Positions 24,781 through 32,777 of a stretch of DNA of 64,000 nt are shown here, one piece after another. Where the stretch lies: NCBI RefSeq assembly GCF_017377775.1, contig NZ_JAFVLN010000009.1, positions 186,001 through 250,000 on the forward strand. Reading direction: 5' to 3'. The DNA comes from Streptomyces sp. VRA16 Mangrove soil (GTDB lineage: Bacteria; Actinomycetota; Actinomycetes; Streptomycetales; Streptomycetaceae). Made by a program: the position numbers and the translations under genes. Within the stretch, counting starts at the first letter, position 1, and every line of letters starts with the position of its first letter. The notes under the pieces are model-generated. The model did not search any database. It saw only the letters and a list, made by a program, of their open reading frames with translations, and was not told where the DNA came from.

Positions 24781-27700
24781 GTGCACATCATCGCGTTCTC
24801 CTTCGAGTGCGGCGGCTTCGACCTGCGGCTGATGCGCGGGGGTCTGTCGCCGCTCGTGTGGCAGCTGGCCCGCCAGTACGCCGCCCAGGGCCACCGCGTC
24901 TCGCTCGTGACGCCCGCGCACGGCCATCTGGAGCGGCTGCGGGCCACGTACGCCGTCGAGGACCTGCCGGAGCGGACCCTGCGGCACACGGTTCCGCTGG
25001 TGCCCGACCCGAAGACCTGGACGGACCGACCGGCCGAGATCCCGCTGGAGTTGGAGACGACGGCCCATGTGCTGCGGCTCGACGGTGTCGACGTGCACCT
25101 CCTCTCCGACACCCATCTCGATCTACTGCCCGACCGCCTCTACCCGCCGCCGGGCGCGGAGGGTCACGACCTGGCGCACTTCAAGCCGCTGGTGTTCCAG
25201 GTCGCGGGACTGCGCTACATACGGGAGCATCTGCGCACCCCGGGCGAGCCGACGGTCGTGCACGCCTTCGAGCCCGGATACCACTACCTCCTGCCGCCGG
25301 TGTTCGCCGGCGACCCGCTGCTGCGCACGGTGAGCACGGTCGCGGCGAACGCTCCGATCGGGCTGAAGGTGTACCGCCCGCAGGTGGAGCGGCTGCTGGG
25401 CCTGTTCGGCGCCGACGGCATCGACCTGGACGCCCTGGACGGGCCGCTGCCCGCCGAGGACTCGGCGCGCGCCGTGATGGGGCGCGCCCTGGCCGGGACG
25501 CGGCTGCACGTCGAGTACGGGCCCGATCATGTCGGTCTGTTCCCGCTGGTCGCGGCGCACGCCGATCTCGTGGACTTCGTCTCGCCGGGGCAGCGGGCGT
25601 ACTTCAGCACGTTCCGGGACGCGCCCGTGGAGGCGCTGTTCGAGACACTGCCGGTGTCGAGGGTGCTGCGCGCCCGCGCGGACCGGCTGCTGACGGGCGG
25701 CTGCGGAGTCACGGACAGCTGGCTCGACCGGGACCCGGCCGCGGTGGACCGCGAGCGGATACGCACCGGTCTCGGCCTGGACCCGAGACGGCCGGTCTTC
25801 TACCACGCGGCCCGCTACGCGGTGCACCACAAGGGGCAGTTCGAGCTGATGCGGGCCGTGGAGGCGGTGCTCGACGGCGGCCTGGAGGCGAGTTTCCTGA
25901 TCCGGTGCGCGGCCCCGGGCGGGACGCCGGCGAACGCGTACTTCCGGTCCGTGGCCGAGCGCCACCCGGACCGGCTCCGTCTCTCCTGGGACTTCGCCGA
26001 CGAGGACACCCTGTTCCAGGAGGCGGCGAGCGCGGATTTCTGTGTCTTCCCCTCGAAGTTCGAGCTCGACGGGTTCCTCATCGCGCAGGCCGAGGCGATG
26101 GCGTGCGGCGCCGTGCCCGTCGCGACCGATCAGCAGGTGACCGCGCACTTCCGGCACGGGCTGCCACTGGACGACCCGCGGGCGACGGGCTTCTCGGTGC
26201 CGGGCTCGTTCCGCGACGACGATCCGGAGCTGGCCCGGCGGCTCGCGGACCTCCTCCGTACGGCGGCGGCCGTGCACACCGAGCGGCCGGACACCTACGC
26301 CCGGCTGTCCGCCAACTCCCGTGCGCTGGCGCGCGGGTTCACCTGGGCGCGGGCCGCCGCCACCCGGCTCGACGCGTTCACCGGGCTCGTCCACGACCGG
26401 CCGCCCGCCTTCCCCGTAGGGGAAGCGGTGGCCGCCGGCTGGTTCGACGTGCTGCCCGCCTCGGCCTGGCGGGATGCGGCCGAGGAGATTCGGGCGTCCG
26501 CGCTGACGCACGGGGACCTCGACGCCTTCGAGCGCGCGGGTGGCGTCCCCGACCGGCAGACGTACGAGCGGCTCTTCGAGGCGGCGTGGGAGCGCGCGGA
26601 CTTCGCCCGCTGCCTGCGCACGGCGGTGGCCGCCGACCGTCCCGCCCTGGCCGCCCGCGTCCACCGGCGGGGCGAGGCGCGCAGGACGCCGGACGGCCGC
26701 CTCCACGTCACGTACCGGCACGCCGGGGCGTCGGCCGTGGAGATCGTTCGGGAGGGGGCGCCCGAGACCGCCCGCGGCACGCTGGAGACCCCGGCGGAGA
26801 CCCTGGCCTCGGACGAGCCGGCGCCCGTCGGCGACGGCGCCGCCTTCCTCGCGCTCTCCCCCGGCGCACCGGACGGTTCCGGTGTCTTCACCGGCACCCT
26901 GGACGGGCCGCCCCTCGGCCGTGACCTGGTCGCCATGGTCACCCTCGCCTCGGGGCGGGTCGCCTGGGACACCCTGCCGCTGCACCGGCCGCCGTTCCGG
27001 CTCGTCGCCACCGATCTCGACGGGACGCTGCTGCGCGACGACCAGACCGTCTCCGAGCGGACCCGGCGCGCCCTGGCGGCGGTGGCCGACGCGGGTGCGC
27101 ACCACGTGGTGGTCACGGGCCGTCCGGCCGCCGCCTGCACCGGGGTGCTGGACGCGCTCGGCTACCGGGGGCTCGCCGTGTGCGGGCAGGGCGCGCAGCT
27201 CTACGACGCCGGGTCGGGGCGGCTGCTCTCCTCCTCGCGACTGCCGCGGTCGACGGCCCGGAGGATCGTGGCCCACGTGGAAGAGGCACTGGGACCGGTG
27301 GAGCTGGGCGTGGTCACGGCGCCACCGGACAGCCGCTTCAAGGTCACGGAGCGGTTCGGGGACCGGATCCGGCACGGCTGGGACGTGACCGCCGACCGGG
27401 CCCGCCTCTGGGACGACCCCGTCGACAAGCTGATCCTGCACCATCCGGACCTCCCCGAGGACGAACTGGCAGCCGCCGTGCAGGAGTTGTGCGGGGACCG
27501 GGCGACCGTGGTGCACTCCGTGCGGGGCATGGTCGAGGTGCTGCCGCCCGGCACCACCAAGGCGGTCGGCATCGCCCGCGCCGCGCGCCTGCTCGGCTGC
27601 ACCGCCGCGGACACCCTCGCCTTCGGCGACATGCCCAACGACATCCCGCTGCTCACCTGGGCGGCGCACGGCGTGGCCGTGGCCAACGCCCATCCCTCGC

Positions 27701-27786
27701 TCCTCGCCGTCGCCGACGAGATCGCGCCCGCCAACGAGTCGGACGGCGTGGCGCGGGTGCTGGAGCGCCTCTTCACCCGCGACTGA
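24781..27786 (+). CDS. Two-domain fusion: glycogen-synthase-like transferase + HAD phosphatase (AcbI-AcbJ-like)
   Basis: A 1001-residue protein starting at GTG. Residues 1-735 parallel AcbS of this cluster (FSFECGGFDLRLMRGGLSPL, YAVHHKGQFELM, FPSKFELDGFLIAQAEAMA). Residues about 740-1001 are a Cof-type HAD-IIB phosphatase: D745 in DLDGTLLRDDQ, VVTGRPAAA, a Lys in PPGTTKAVG and GDMPNDIPLL. In the acb operon, acbI (glycosyltransferase) and acbJ (phosphatase that removes the 7-phosphate before nucleotide activation) are adjacent separate genes followed by acbQ, and here the fusion is also followed by a Q-like gene. A sucrose/trehalose-synthase-like GT plus phosphatase is the alternative reading. 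No frameshift is needed; the fusion is continuous. Confidence 0.78.
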   Translation: MHIIAFSFECGGFDLRLMRGGLSPLVWQLARQYAAQGHRVSLVTPAHGHLERLRATYAVEDLPERTLRHTVPLVPDPKTWTDRPAEIPLELETTAHVLRLDGVDVHLLSDTHLDLLPDRLYPPPGAEGHDLAHFKPLVFQVAGLRYIREHLRTPGEPTVVHAFEPGYHYLLPPVFAGDPLLRTVSTVAANAPIGLKVYRPQVERLLGLFGADGIDLDALDGPLPAEDSARAVMGRALAGTRLHVEYGPDHVGLFPLVAAHADLVDFVSPGQRAYFSTFRDAPVEALFETLPVSRVLRARADRLLTGGCGVTDSWLDRDPAAVDRERIRTGLGLDPRRPVFYHAARYAVHHKGQFELMRAVEAVLDGGLEASFLIRCAAPGGTPANAYFRSVAERHPDRLRLSWDFADEDTLFQEAASADFCVFPSKFELDGFLIAQAEAMACGAVPVATDQQVTAHFRHGLPLDDPRATGFSVPGSFRDDDPELARRLADLLRTAAAVHTERPDTYARLSANSRALARGFTWARAAATRLDAFTGLVHDRPPAFPVGEAVAAGWFDVLPASAWRDAAEEIRASALTHGDLDAFERAGGVPDRQTYERLFEAAWERADFARCLRTAVAADRPALAARVHRRGEARRTPDGRLHVTYRHAGASAVEIVREGAPETARGTLETPAETLASDEPAPVGDGAAFLALSPGAPDGSGVFTGTLDGPPLGRDLVAMVTLASGRVAWDTLPLHRPPFRLVATDLDGTLLRDDQTVSERTRRALAAVADAGAHHVVVTGRPAAACTGVLDALGYRGLAVCGQGAQLYDAGSGRLLSSSRLPRSTARRIVAHVEEALGPVELGVVTAPPDSRFKVTERFGDRIRHGWDVTADRARLWDDPVDKLILHHPDLPEDELAAAVQELCGDRATVVHSVRGMVEVLPPGTTKAVGIARAARLLGCTAADTLAFGDMPNDIPLLTWAAHGVAVANAHPSLLAVADEIAPANESDGVARVLERLFTRD

Positions 27787-27829
27787 GCCCGCCCCTCCGT
27801 TGAGCACGGCCCAGGAAAGGCCCACCCCT

Positions 27830-30007
27830 ATGTCCCCACCTGTCCGAGATGCCCTGCACCTGCTGGCCCGAGCCCATGGCGTGGCCACCTCCTACACGAC
27901 GGACCGGGGCGTCCGTACCGACGTCTCGCCCGACACCCTGATCGCGGTACTCGCGGCGTGCGGTGTCGAAGCGGCCACGCCCGCCGCCGCGTCCTCCGCG
28001 CTGGCCGCGCACGAACAGCGGCGCGCCGCACGGCTGTTGCCGCCGTGCGTGGTGCGGACCGCGGCCGAAAGCCTGAGCCTCGACGGGCTCGGGCTGCCTC
28101 ACGGCACCGAGGCGTACGTGGAGCTGGAGGACGGGGCGGGTTCCGTCCCGGTCACCGCGGCACGCCCGGCCGGCCTGCCGGTCGGCCTGCACACGCTGCA
28201 CGTCGCCGGCGCGGCCGAGAGCGCGCCGCTCCTGATCGCCCCCGAGCGGGTCACGCTCCCCCAGGGCCGGCACTGGGGCTTCCTCGTGCAGCTGTACTCG
28301 ACGCTGTCCCGGCGCTCCTGGGGCATGGGCGACCTCGGCGACCTGGCCGAACTCGCCGAGTGGTCGGCGCGGGAACACGGCGCGGGATTCGTCCAGCTGG
28401 GCCCGCTGCACGCGGCGGTCCCCGGCCCGCTCACCGACCCGTCCCCCTACCGCCCCAGCTCCCGCCGCTTCCCCGACCCGCTGCACCTGCGCGTCGAGGC
28501 GGTCCGCGAGTACGCGTACCTGCCCGAGGAGGAGCGGCGCGCCGTCGACGCGTGCGCGGGGCGTGCCCGTGCCCTCAACGGCGCGGTGCTGAACGGCAGT
28601 TCGCTGATCGACCGCGACACGGTGCGCACGCTCAAGCTGACGGCGCTGCGGCGGATCCACGCGGCGGTGCCGCTGACGCCGGGACGCGCCGCCGCGTTCG
28701 ACGCGTTCGTCCGGCGCGAGGGCCGTGATCTCACCGACTTCGCGACGTGGTGCGCGCTCGCCGAGGTGCACGGCGACGTCTGGCGGTCCTGGCCCGCCGG
28801 GTTGCGCGATCCGCGCTCCGGCGCCGTGGAGCGCGCCCGCGCCGAGCACGCCGACGCCGTCGCCTTCCACCGCTGGCTGGCCTGGGTCACGGACGAACAG
28901 CTCGCCGACGCCCAGCACCGGGCCACGGCCGCCGGGATGCCGATCGGTCTCGTCCACGACCTCGCGGTCGGGGTCGCGCCGGACGGCGCGGACTCCTGGG
29001 CTTACCAGGACTTCCTCGCGTCGGGGATGAGCGTGGGCGCGCCGCCGGACGACTTCAACGCGCGGGGCCAGGACTGGAGTCAGCCCCCGTGGCGCCCCGA
29101 CGCGCTGCGGGCGGCGGGCTGCCGTCCGCTCGCCGGGGTGCTGCGCGCCGGGCTGCGGCACGCGGGGGCGCTCCGCGTCGACCATGTGATGGGCCTGTTC
29201 CGGCTGTGGTGGATCCCGGAGGGCCGCCCGCCCGCCGAGGGCACCTACGTCCGCTACGACGGCGACGCGCTGCTCGGCACGCTCCTGACGGAGGCGCACC
29301 GGGCGGGCGCCGCCGTGATCGGCGAGGACCTCGGCACCGTCGAGGCGGGGGTGCGGGAGCGGCTCGCGCGGCGCGGCGTCCTCGGCACCTCCGTACAGCG
29401 CTTCGAGTACGTGGGCGGGTCGGAGGGCCGCCACGGGCCGCTCCCCGCACGGGACTGGCGGCCCGACTGCCTGGCGACGCTGACCACGCACGACCTGCCC
29501 GGCACGGCGGCGTGGCTGAGCGGCGAGCACGTCGAACTCCGCTCCCGTCTGGGCCTGTTGACCCGGCCGGAGCCGGAGGAGAAGGCGCAGGCCGCGGCGG
29601 AGCGGGACGGGTGGCTCGCCGAGCTGGCCCGGTCCGGGCTGCTCGCGGACGGCGACCCGGGGCCGGAGGCGGCGCTGCTCGCCCTGCACCGGTTCCTGCT
29701 GAGCACGCCGTCCCGGCTGCTCGGCGTATGGCTGCCGGACGCCGTCGGGGACCGGCGGCCGCAGAACCTGCCGGGCACGTCCGACGTGCACCCGAACTGG
29801 CGGCTGCCGGTCGCGGACGGGGCGGGGCGCCCGGTCCCGCTGGAGGAGCTGGCGGACCACCCGCTCGTACGGAAGGTCACCGGGCTGTTCGCGGCGCTCT
29901 CCGGGCGGTCGGACGAGCAGCACAACGACCCCGAGAACACCGAGAACACCGAGAACGCTGAGGACACTGAGGACACCGAGGAGACAGATGCCAGGCCAGC
30001 TTCTTGA
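27830..30007 (+). CDS. acbQ: 4-alpha-glucanotransferase (amylomaltase, AcbQ-like)
   Basis: The product is 725 residues, GH77. Nucleophile D451 is in RVDHVMGLF, acid/base E499 in IGEDLGT, and D555 in TTHDLPGT; the N-terminal extension is typical of actinobacterial MalQ. ATG 27830 is preferred to TTG 27800 because AGGAAAGG sits 9 nt upstream. It transfers maltooligosaccharide segments between alpha-1,4 chains. AcbQ in acarbose clusters is the same family and is thought to prepare or exchange the maltose part. The C terminus has 9-bp repeats coding ENTENTENAEDT, which run into the ribosome site of the next gene. Confidence 0.9.
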   Translation: MSPPVRDALHLLARAHGVATSYTTDRGVRTDVSPDTLIAVLAACGVEAATPAAASSALAAHEQRRAARLLPPCVVRTAAESLSLDGLGLPHGTEAYVELEDGAGSVPVTAARPAGLPVGLHTLHVAGAAESAPLLIAPERVTLPQGRHWGFLVQLYSTLSRRSWGMGDLGDLAELAEWSAREHGAGFVQLGPLHAAVPGPLTDPSPYRPSSRRFPDPLHLRVEAVREYAYLPEEERRAVDACAGRARALNGAVLNGSSLIDRDTVRTLKLTALRRIHAAVPLTPGRAAAFDAFVRREGRDLTDFATWCALAEVHGDVWRSWPAGLRDPRSGAVERARAEHADAVAFHRWLAWVTDEQLADAQHRATAAGMPIGLVHDLAVGVAPDGADSWAYQDFLASGMSVGAPPDDFNARGQDWSQPPWRPDALRAAGCRPLAGVLRAGLRHAGALRVDHVMGLFRLWWIPEGRPPAEGTYVRYDGDALLGTLLTEAHRAGAAVIGEDLGTVEAGVRERLARRGVLGTSVQRFEYVGGSEGRHGPLPARDWRPDCLATLTTHDLPGTAAWLSGEHVELRSRLGLLTRPEPEEKAQAAAERDGWLAELARSGLLADGDPGPEAALLALHRFLLSTPSRLLGVWLPDAVGDRRPQNLPGTSDVHPNWRLPVADGAGRPVPLEELADHPLVRKVTGLFAALSGRSDEQHNDPENTENTENAEDTEDTEETDARPAS
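29933..29977 (+). repeat. Five 9-bp tandem repeats at the acbQ 3' end
   Basis: Five units of GAGRACRCY (for example GAGAACACC) encode an acidic tail of EN/ED-T repeats. The next partial unit, GAGGAG, serves as the ribosome-binding site of the following cyclase gene. Confidence 0.8.
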
Positions 30008-31193
30008 CCAGGTCGGGTCGGGCGTGCGCGAGGACGCCGACGGGTTCGGCCTGCTCGCGCCCGACGGCACGGCGTACCGTGTGGACGTCACCGAGGGCGT
30101 GTTCGACCAGGACAATCCGCTCCTCGCGCGTGCTCTCGCGGGCCGCAGGGTCGTCGCCTTCGTCAGCCCGACCGTCGACCGGCTGTACGGGGACCGGCTC
30201 CGCGCCTACCTCGACACCCAGATGGCGGCGGGCAGTTGGAGCGTCCACCGGCTCCGCACCGGCGAGCACCACAAGACGCTCGCCTCCGTCGAGGAGGTCT
30301 GCGCCACCGCCAAGGCGGCCGGGCTCGACCGGCACGGCGTGATGCTGGCCGTGGGCGGCGGGATCGTGGCGGACGTGGTCGGGTTCGCCGCGTCGATGTA
30401 CGCGCGCGGTATCCGCTACATCAAGGTCAACACGACGCTCGTGGGGCAGGTGGACGTCGGCGTCGGCGTGAAGACGGGGGTCAACGCGCTGCGCACGAAG
30501 AACATGTTCGGCGCGTACCACCCCGCCCACGCCTCGCTCAACGACCCGGCGTTCCTGCGCACGCTGCCGCCGCGCGAGATCCGGTGCGGGCTCGCGGAGA
30601 TCGTCAAGATGGCGGTGATCCTGGACGAGGAGCTGCTGCGGACGCTGGAGCGCCGTCCGCACCTCTTCCTCGACTCGTCCGCCGCCGACGGCGCGTCGGA
30701 GACGTACGTCCTGCGGACGTCGATGCGGCTGATGATGGAGGAGCTCTGCCCGAATCTGCGGGAGCACGAGCTGGCCCGGCTCGTGGACTTCGGGCACACC
30801 TTCAGCCCGGTGATCGAGACGGCGGGCGACCACGTCCTCGAACACGGTGAGGCGGTCGCCGTCGACATGGCTCTCTCCGCGCACATCGCGCGGCTGCTCG
30901 GCCTGACGGACGCGGACACGTGCGAGCGGATCGTCGGACTGCTGCGCCGCATCGGGCTGCCCGTTCACGACGCGCGGACCTGCACGCCCGAGCTGATGAC
31001 CCATGCCCTGCGCGCGTCCTGGGAGCGGCGCGGCCGCAGGCTGCATCTGGTGGTGCCGACGGCGCCGGGCAAGGCGGCGTTCGTCGACGAACTGGAGGAC
31101 CTGCCGGAGTCGTTGCTGCGGTCGGCCCTGGACGCGCTGGCGCGGGACGGGGAACGGGACGGGAAGCGGGAAGGTGCGGGGAACGGTGAGTGA
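29988..31193 (+). CDS. acbC: Sedoheptulose-7-phosphate cyclase, C7-cyclitol synthase (AcbC-like)
   Basis: A 401-residue member of the dehydroquinate-synthase-like sugar phosphate cyclases. It has the NAD site VGGGIVADVVG, VGQVDVGVGVKTGVN, and metal ligands E204 (GLAEIVK), H270 (DFGHTFSP) and H286 (EHGEAV), with spacing close to ValA. The KTGVN segment and the lack of shikimate-type context point to 2-epi-5-epi-valiolone synthase, the first committed step of acarbose- and validamycin-type cyclitols. A 2-epi-valiolone synthase cannot be excluded by eye. The ATG overlaps acbQ by 20 bp with GAGGAG upstream. Confidence 0.88.
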   Translation: MPGQLLDQVGSGVREDADGFGLLAPDGTAYRVDVTEGVFDQDNPLLARALAGRRVVAFVSPTVDRLYGDRLRAYLDTQMAAGSWSVHRLRTGEHHKTLASVEEVCATAKAAGLDRHGVMLAVGGGIVADVVGFAASMYARGIRYIKVNTTLVGQVDVGVGVKTGVNALRTKNMFGAYHPAHASLNDPAFLRTLPPREIRCGLAEIVKMAVILDEELLRTLERRPHLFLDSSAADGASETYVLRTSMRLMMEELCPNLREHELARLVDFGHTFSPVIETAGDHVLEHGEAVAVDMALSAHIARLLGLTDADTCERIVGLLRRIGLPVHDARTCTPELMTHALRASWERRGRRLHLVVPTAPGKAAFVDELEDLPESLLRSALDALARDGERDGKREGAGNGE

Positions 31194-31725
31194 CGCGACG
31201 GACGCCAGGGACACCATGGACTCCAGAGACGCCGTGGACACCAGGGACGCAGGGGACCCCGGGAACGGCGTGGACTCCACGGCCGGGATCGGCGGCCCGG
31301 ACACTCCAGTCAGCCCAGACACCCCAGGCGGCGCGGCCCCCACGGGCGGCCTCCCGAATCTGCGGGACCTGCTCACCGGGAAGGCGCACGACCACGGCGG
31401 CGAGGGCACCATCAGGGCCTATCGCGCCTTCTCCCGCGCGCCGGAGGGCCGGGGCGCCGCGTTCGTCGATCTGGCCGTGCTGCCGCCGGGCACCTCGATC
31501 GGCCGGCACCGGCACGGCGCGGACCGGGAGACGTACATCGTGCTCAACGGCAGCGGGCTGATGTTCCGCGACGGCGAGCGCTTCCGGGTCCGTGCGGGCG
31601 ACATCGTCGTCAACCGGCCCTACGGGGAGCACGGCCTGGTCAACGACGGGACGGCGGAGCTGCGCCTGCTCGTCTTCGAGGAGCCGCTCCCGGCCGCCAC
31701 CGCTCCCGAAGGGGTCACCACGTGA
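31186..31725 (+). CDS. Single-domain metal cupin, possible cyclitol epimerase
   Basis: The protein has 179 residues. An acidic, repetitive N-terminal tail of about 60 residues (DARDTMDSRDAVDTRDAG) precedes a cupin with both motifs: GTSIGRHRHGADRETYIVLN (HxH, E) and GDIVVNRPYGEHGLVN (PxG, H, N). The GTG start at 31186 overlaps the cyclase stop. Cupins of this metal-binding type include sugar-phosphate isomerases and epimerases. The cluster lacks a gene I recognise as acbO (2-epi-5-epi-valiolone-7-phosphate 2-epimerase), so a C2-epimerase role is a reasonable guess. Regulator or unrelated isomerase remain possible. Confidence 0.75.
   Translation: MSDATDARDTMDSRDAVDTRDAGDPGNGVDSTAGIGGPDTPVSPDTPGGAAPTGGLPNLRDLLTGKAHDHGGEGTIRAYRAFSRAPEGRGAAFVDLAVLPPGTSIGRHRHGADRETYIVLNGSGLMFRDGERFRVRAGDIVVNRPYGEHGLVNDGTAELRLLVFEEPLPAATAPEGVTT
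31192..31254 (+). repeat. Seven 9-bp repeats in the cupin gene N terminus
   Basis: Seven imperfect 9-bp units beginning GAC (for example GACACCAGG) code for D-x-x repeats in the N-terminal tail. They resemble the arrays at 29933 and 14990 in period and in GAC/ACC content. Confidence 0.75.
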
Positions 31726-32777
31726 ACTCCCCAGTCCCCGAGGCCCCGTTCACGGTGCTCGACGTCGGCGGCACGACCCTGCGCATCGCGGAGTACGCCC
31801 CGGCGACGGGCACGCTGTCCCGGGTGCGCCGGGTCCCGGTCGACGGGATGGCGCGCGATCCGGACGCGCCCGTAGCCGTCCTCCAGGAACGCGTCGTCGC
31901 CCAGCTCGTCCGGGAGATCGAGGCGCACGCCTCGACCGGTCCCGCGCCGCGCGCCGTCGGTGTCGCGTTCGCCGGGCCGATCACCGCGGGCGGTCTGGTG
32001 CTGGCCGCGCCGACGGTCTGGGGCAGGCGTGGCGCGCCCCTGCCGTTGGGCGCGCGGCTGTCCGAGCGGCTCGGCGTCCCCGTGATCGTCGTCAACGACC
32101 TCACGGCCGCGGCCTGGCGGTACGCCGCCGGCGAGGACGAGCCGTTCTGTCTGTTGACGGTCAGCTCGGGGATCGGCAACAAGGTGTTCCGGGGCGGCGA
32201 GATCCTGCTCGACGCGGACGGGCACGGTGGCGAGCTGGGGCACTGGACGTGCGACACCTCGCCGGACGCGCCGCTGTGCGACTGCGGGGGCCGCGGCCAC
32301 CTCGGGGCGATCGCGTCGGGGCGCGGGGTGCTGGCCGCGGCCCGCCGGGCGGCGACGGCCGAGCCTTCGGGGTTCGCTTCGTCGCTGCTCGCCGGGGAGC
32401 ACGGCTCCCCCGAGGCGCTGACGAACGAAGCGCTCGCGGCGGCGATCCGCGCGGACGACCCGTTCGCGACGGCCGTCCTGCGCGGCACGCTCACGCCGCT
32501 CGCCCAGGCCATCGGCTCCGTGTTCACGTCGATCGGGATCTGCCGCTACATCGTGATGGGCGGTTTCGCCCTGGCCGTCGGAGAGCGCTACCGGCGTTTG
32601 CTGGTCGGCGAGTTGACGCGGCTCGGCTGCTTCGGCCTGGACGCGGCGGCCGTGGACGCGATGGTGTCCCTGGGTGTCGCGGACGACGACCACGGCCTGA
32701 TCGGCGCGGGCCGGCTGCTGGCCCGGCGGCTGCCCGCGCCGCTGCCCGTCCCGGCGGGACCGGGGGTGGCCCGATGA
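31722..32777 (+). CDS. acbM: ROK-family kinase, candidate C7-cyclitol 7-kinase (AcbM-like)
   Basis: The protein has 351 residues. The ATP loop VLDVGGTTLRIAEY opens it; GGELGHWTC and CDCGGRGHLGAIASG form the ROK zinc motif. VVNDLTAAAW supplies the catalytic Asp region. AcbM, which phosphorylates 2-epi-5-epi-valiolone at O7, belongs to this glucokinase-like family. Placement two genes after the cyclase fits. The GTG start overlaps the cupin stop (GTGA). A plain glucokinase is the alternative. Confidence 0.83.
   Translation: MNSPVPEAPFTVLDVGGTTLRIAEYAPATGTLSRVRRVPVDGMARDPDAPVAVLQERVVAQLVREIEAHASTGPAPRAVGVAFAGPITAGGLVLAAPTVWGRRGAPLPLGARLSERLGVPVIVVNDLTAAAWRYAAGEDEPFCLLTVSSGIGNKVFRGGEILLDADGHGGELGHWTCDTSPDAPLCDCGGRGHLGAIASGRGVLAAARRAATAEPSGFASSLLAGEHGSPEALTNEALAAAIRADDPFATAVLRGTLTPLAQAIGSVFTSIGICRYIVMGGFALAVGERYRRLLVGELTRLGCFGLDAAAVDAMVSLGVADDDHGLIGAGRLLARRLPAPLPVPAGPGVAR

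Noticed and set aside
25123..27888. 921-codon minus-strand frame opposite the GT-HAD fusion
   Set aside because: Composition is Arg/Val/Gly-rich with no motifs, while the plus-strand frame has clear GT and HAD signatures.
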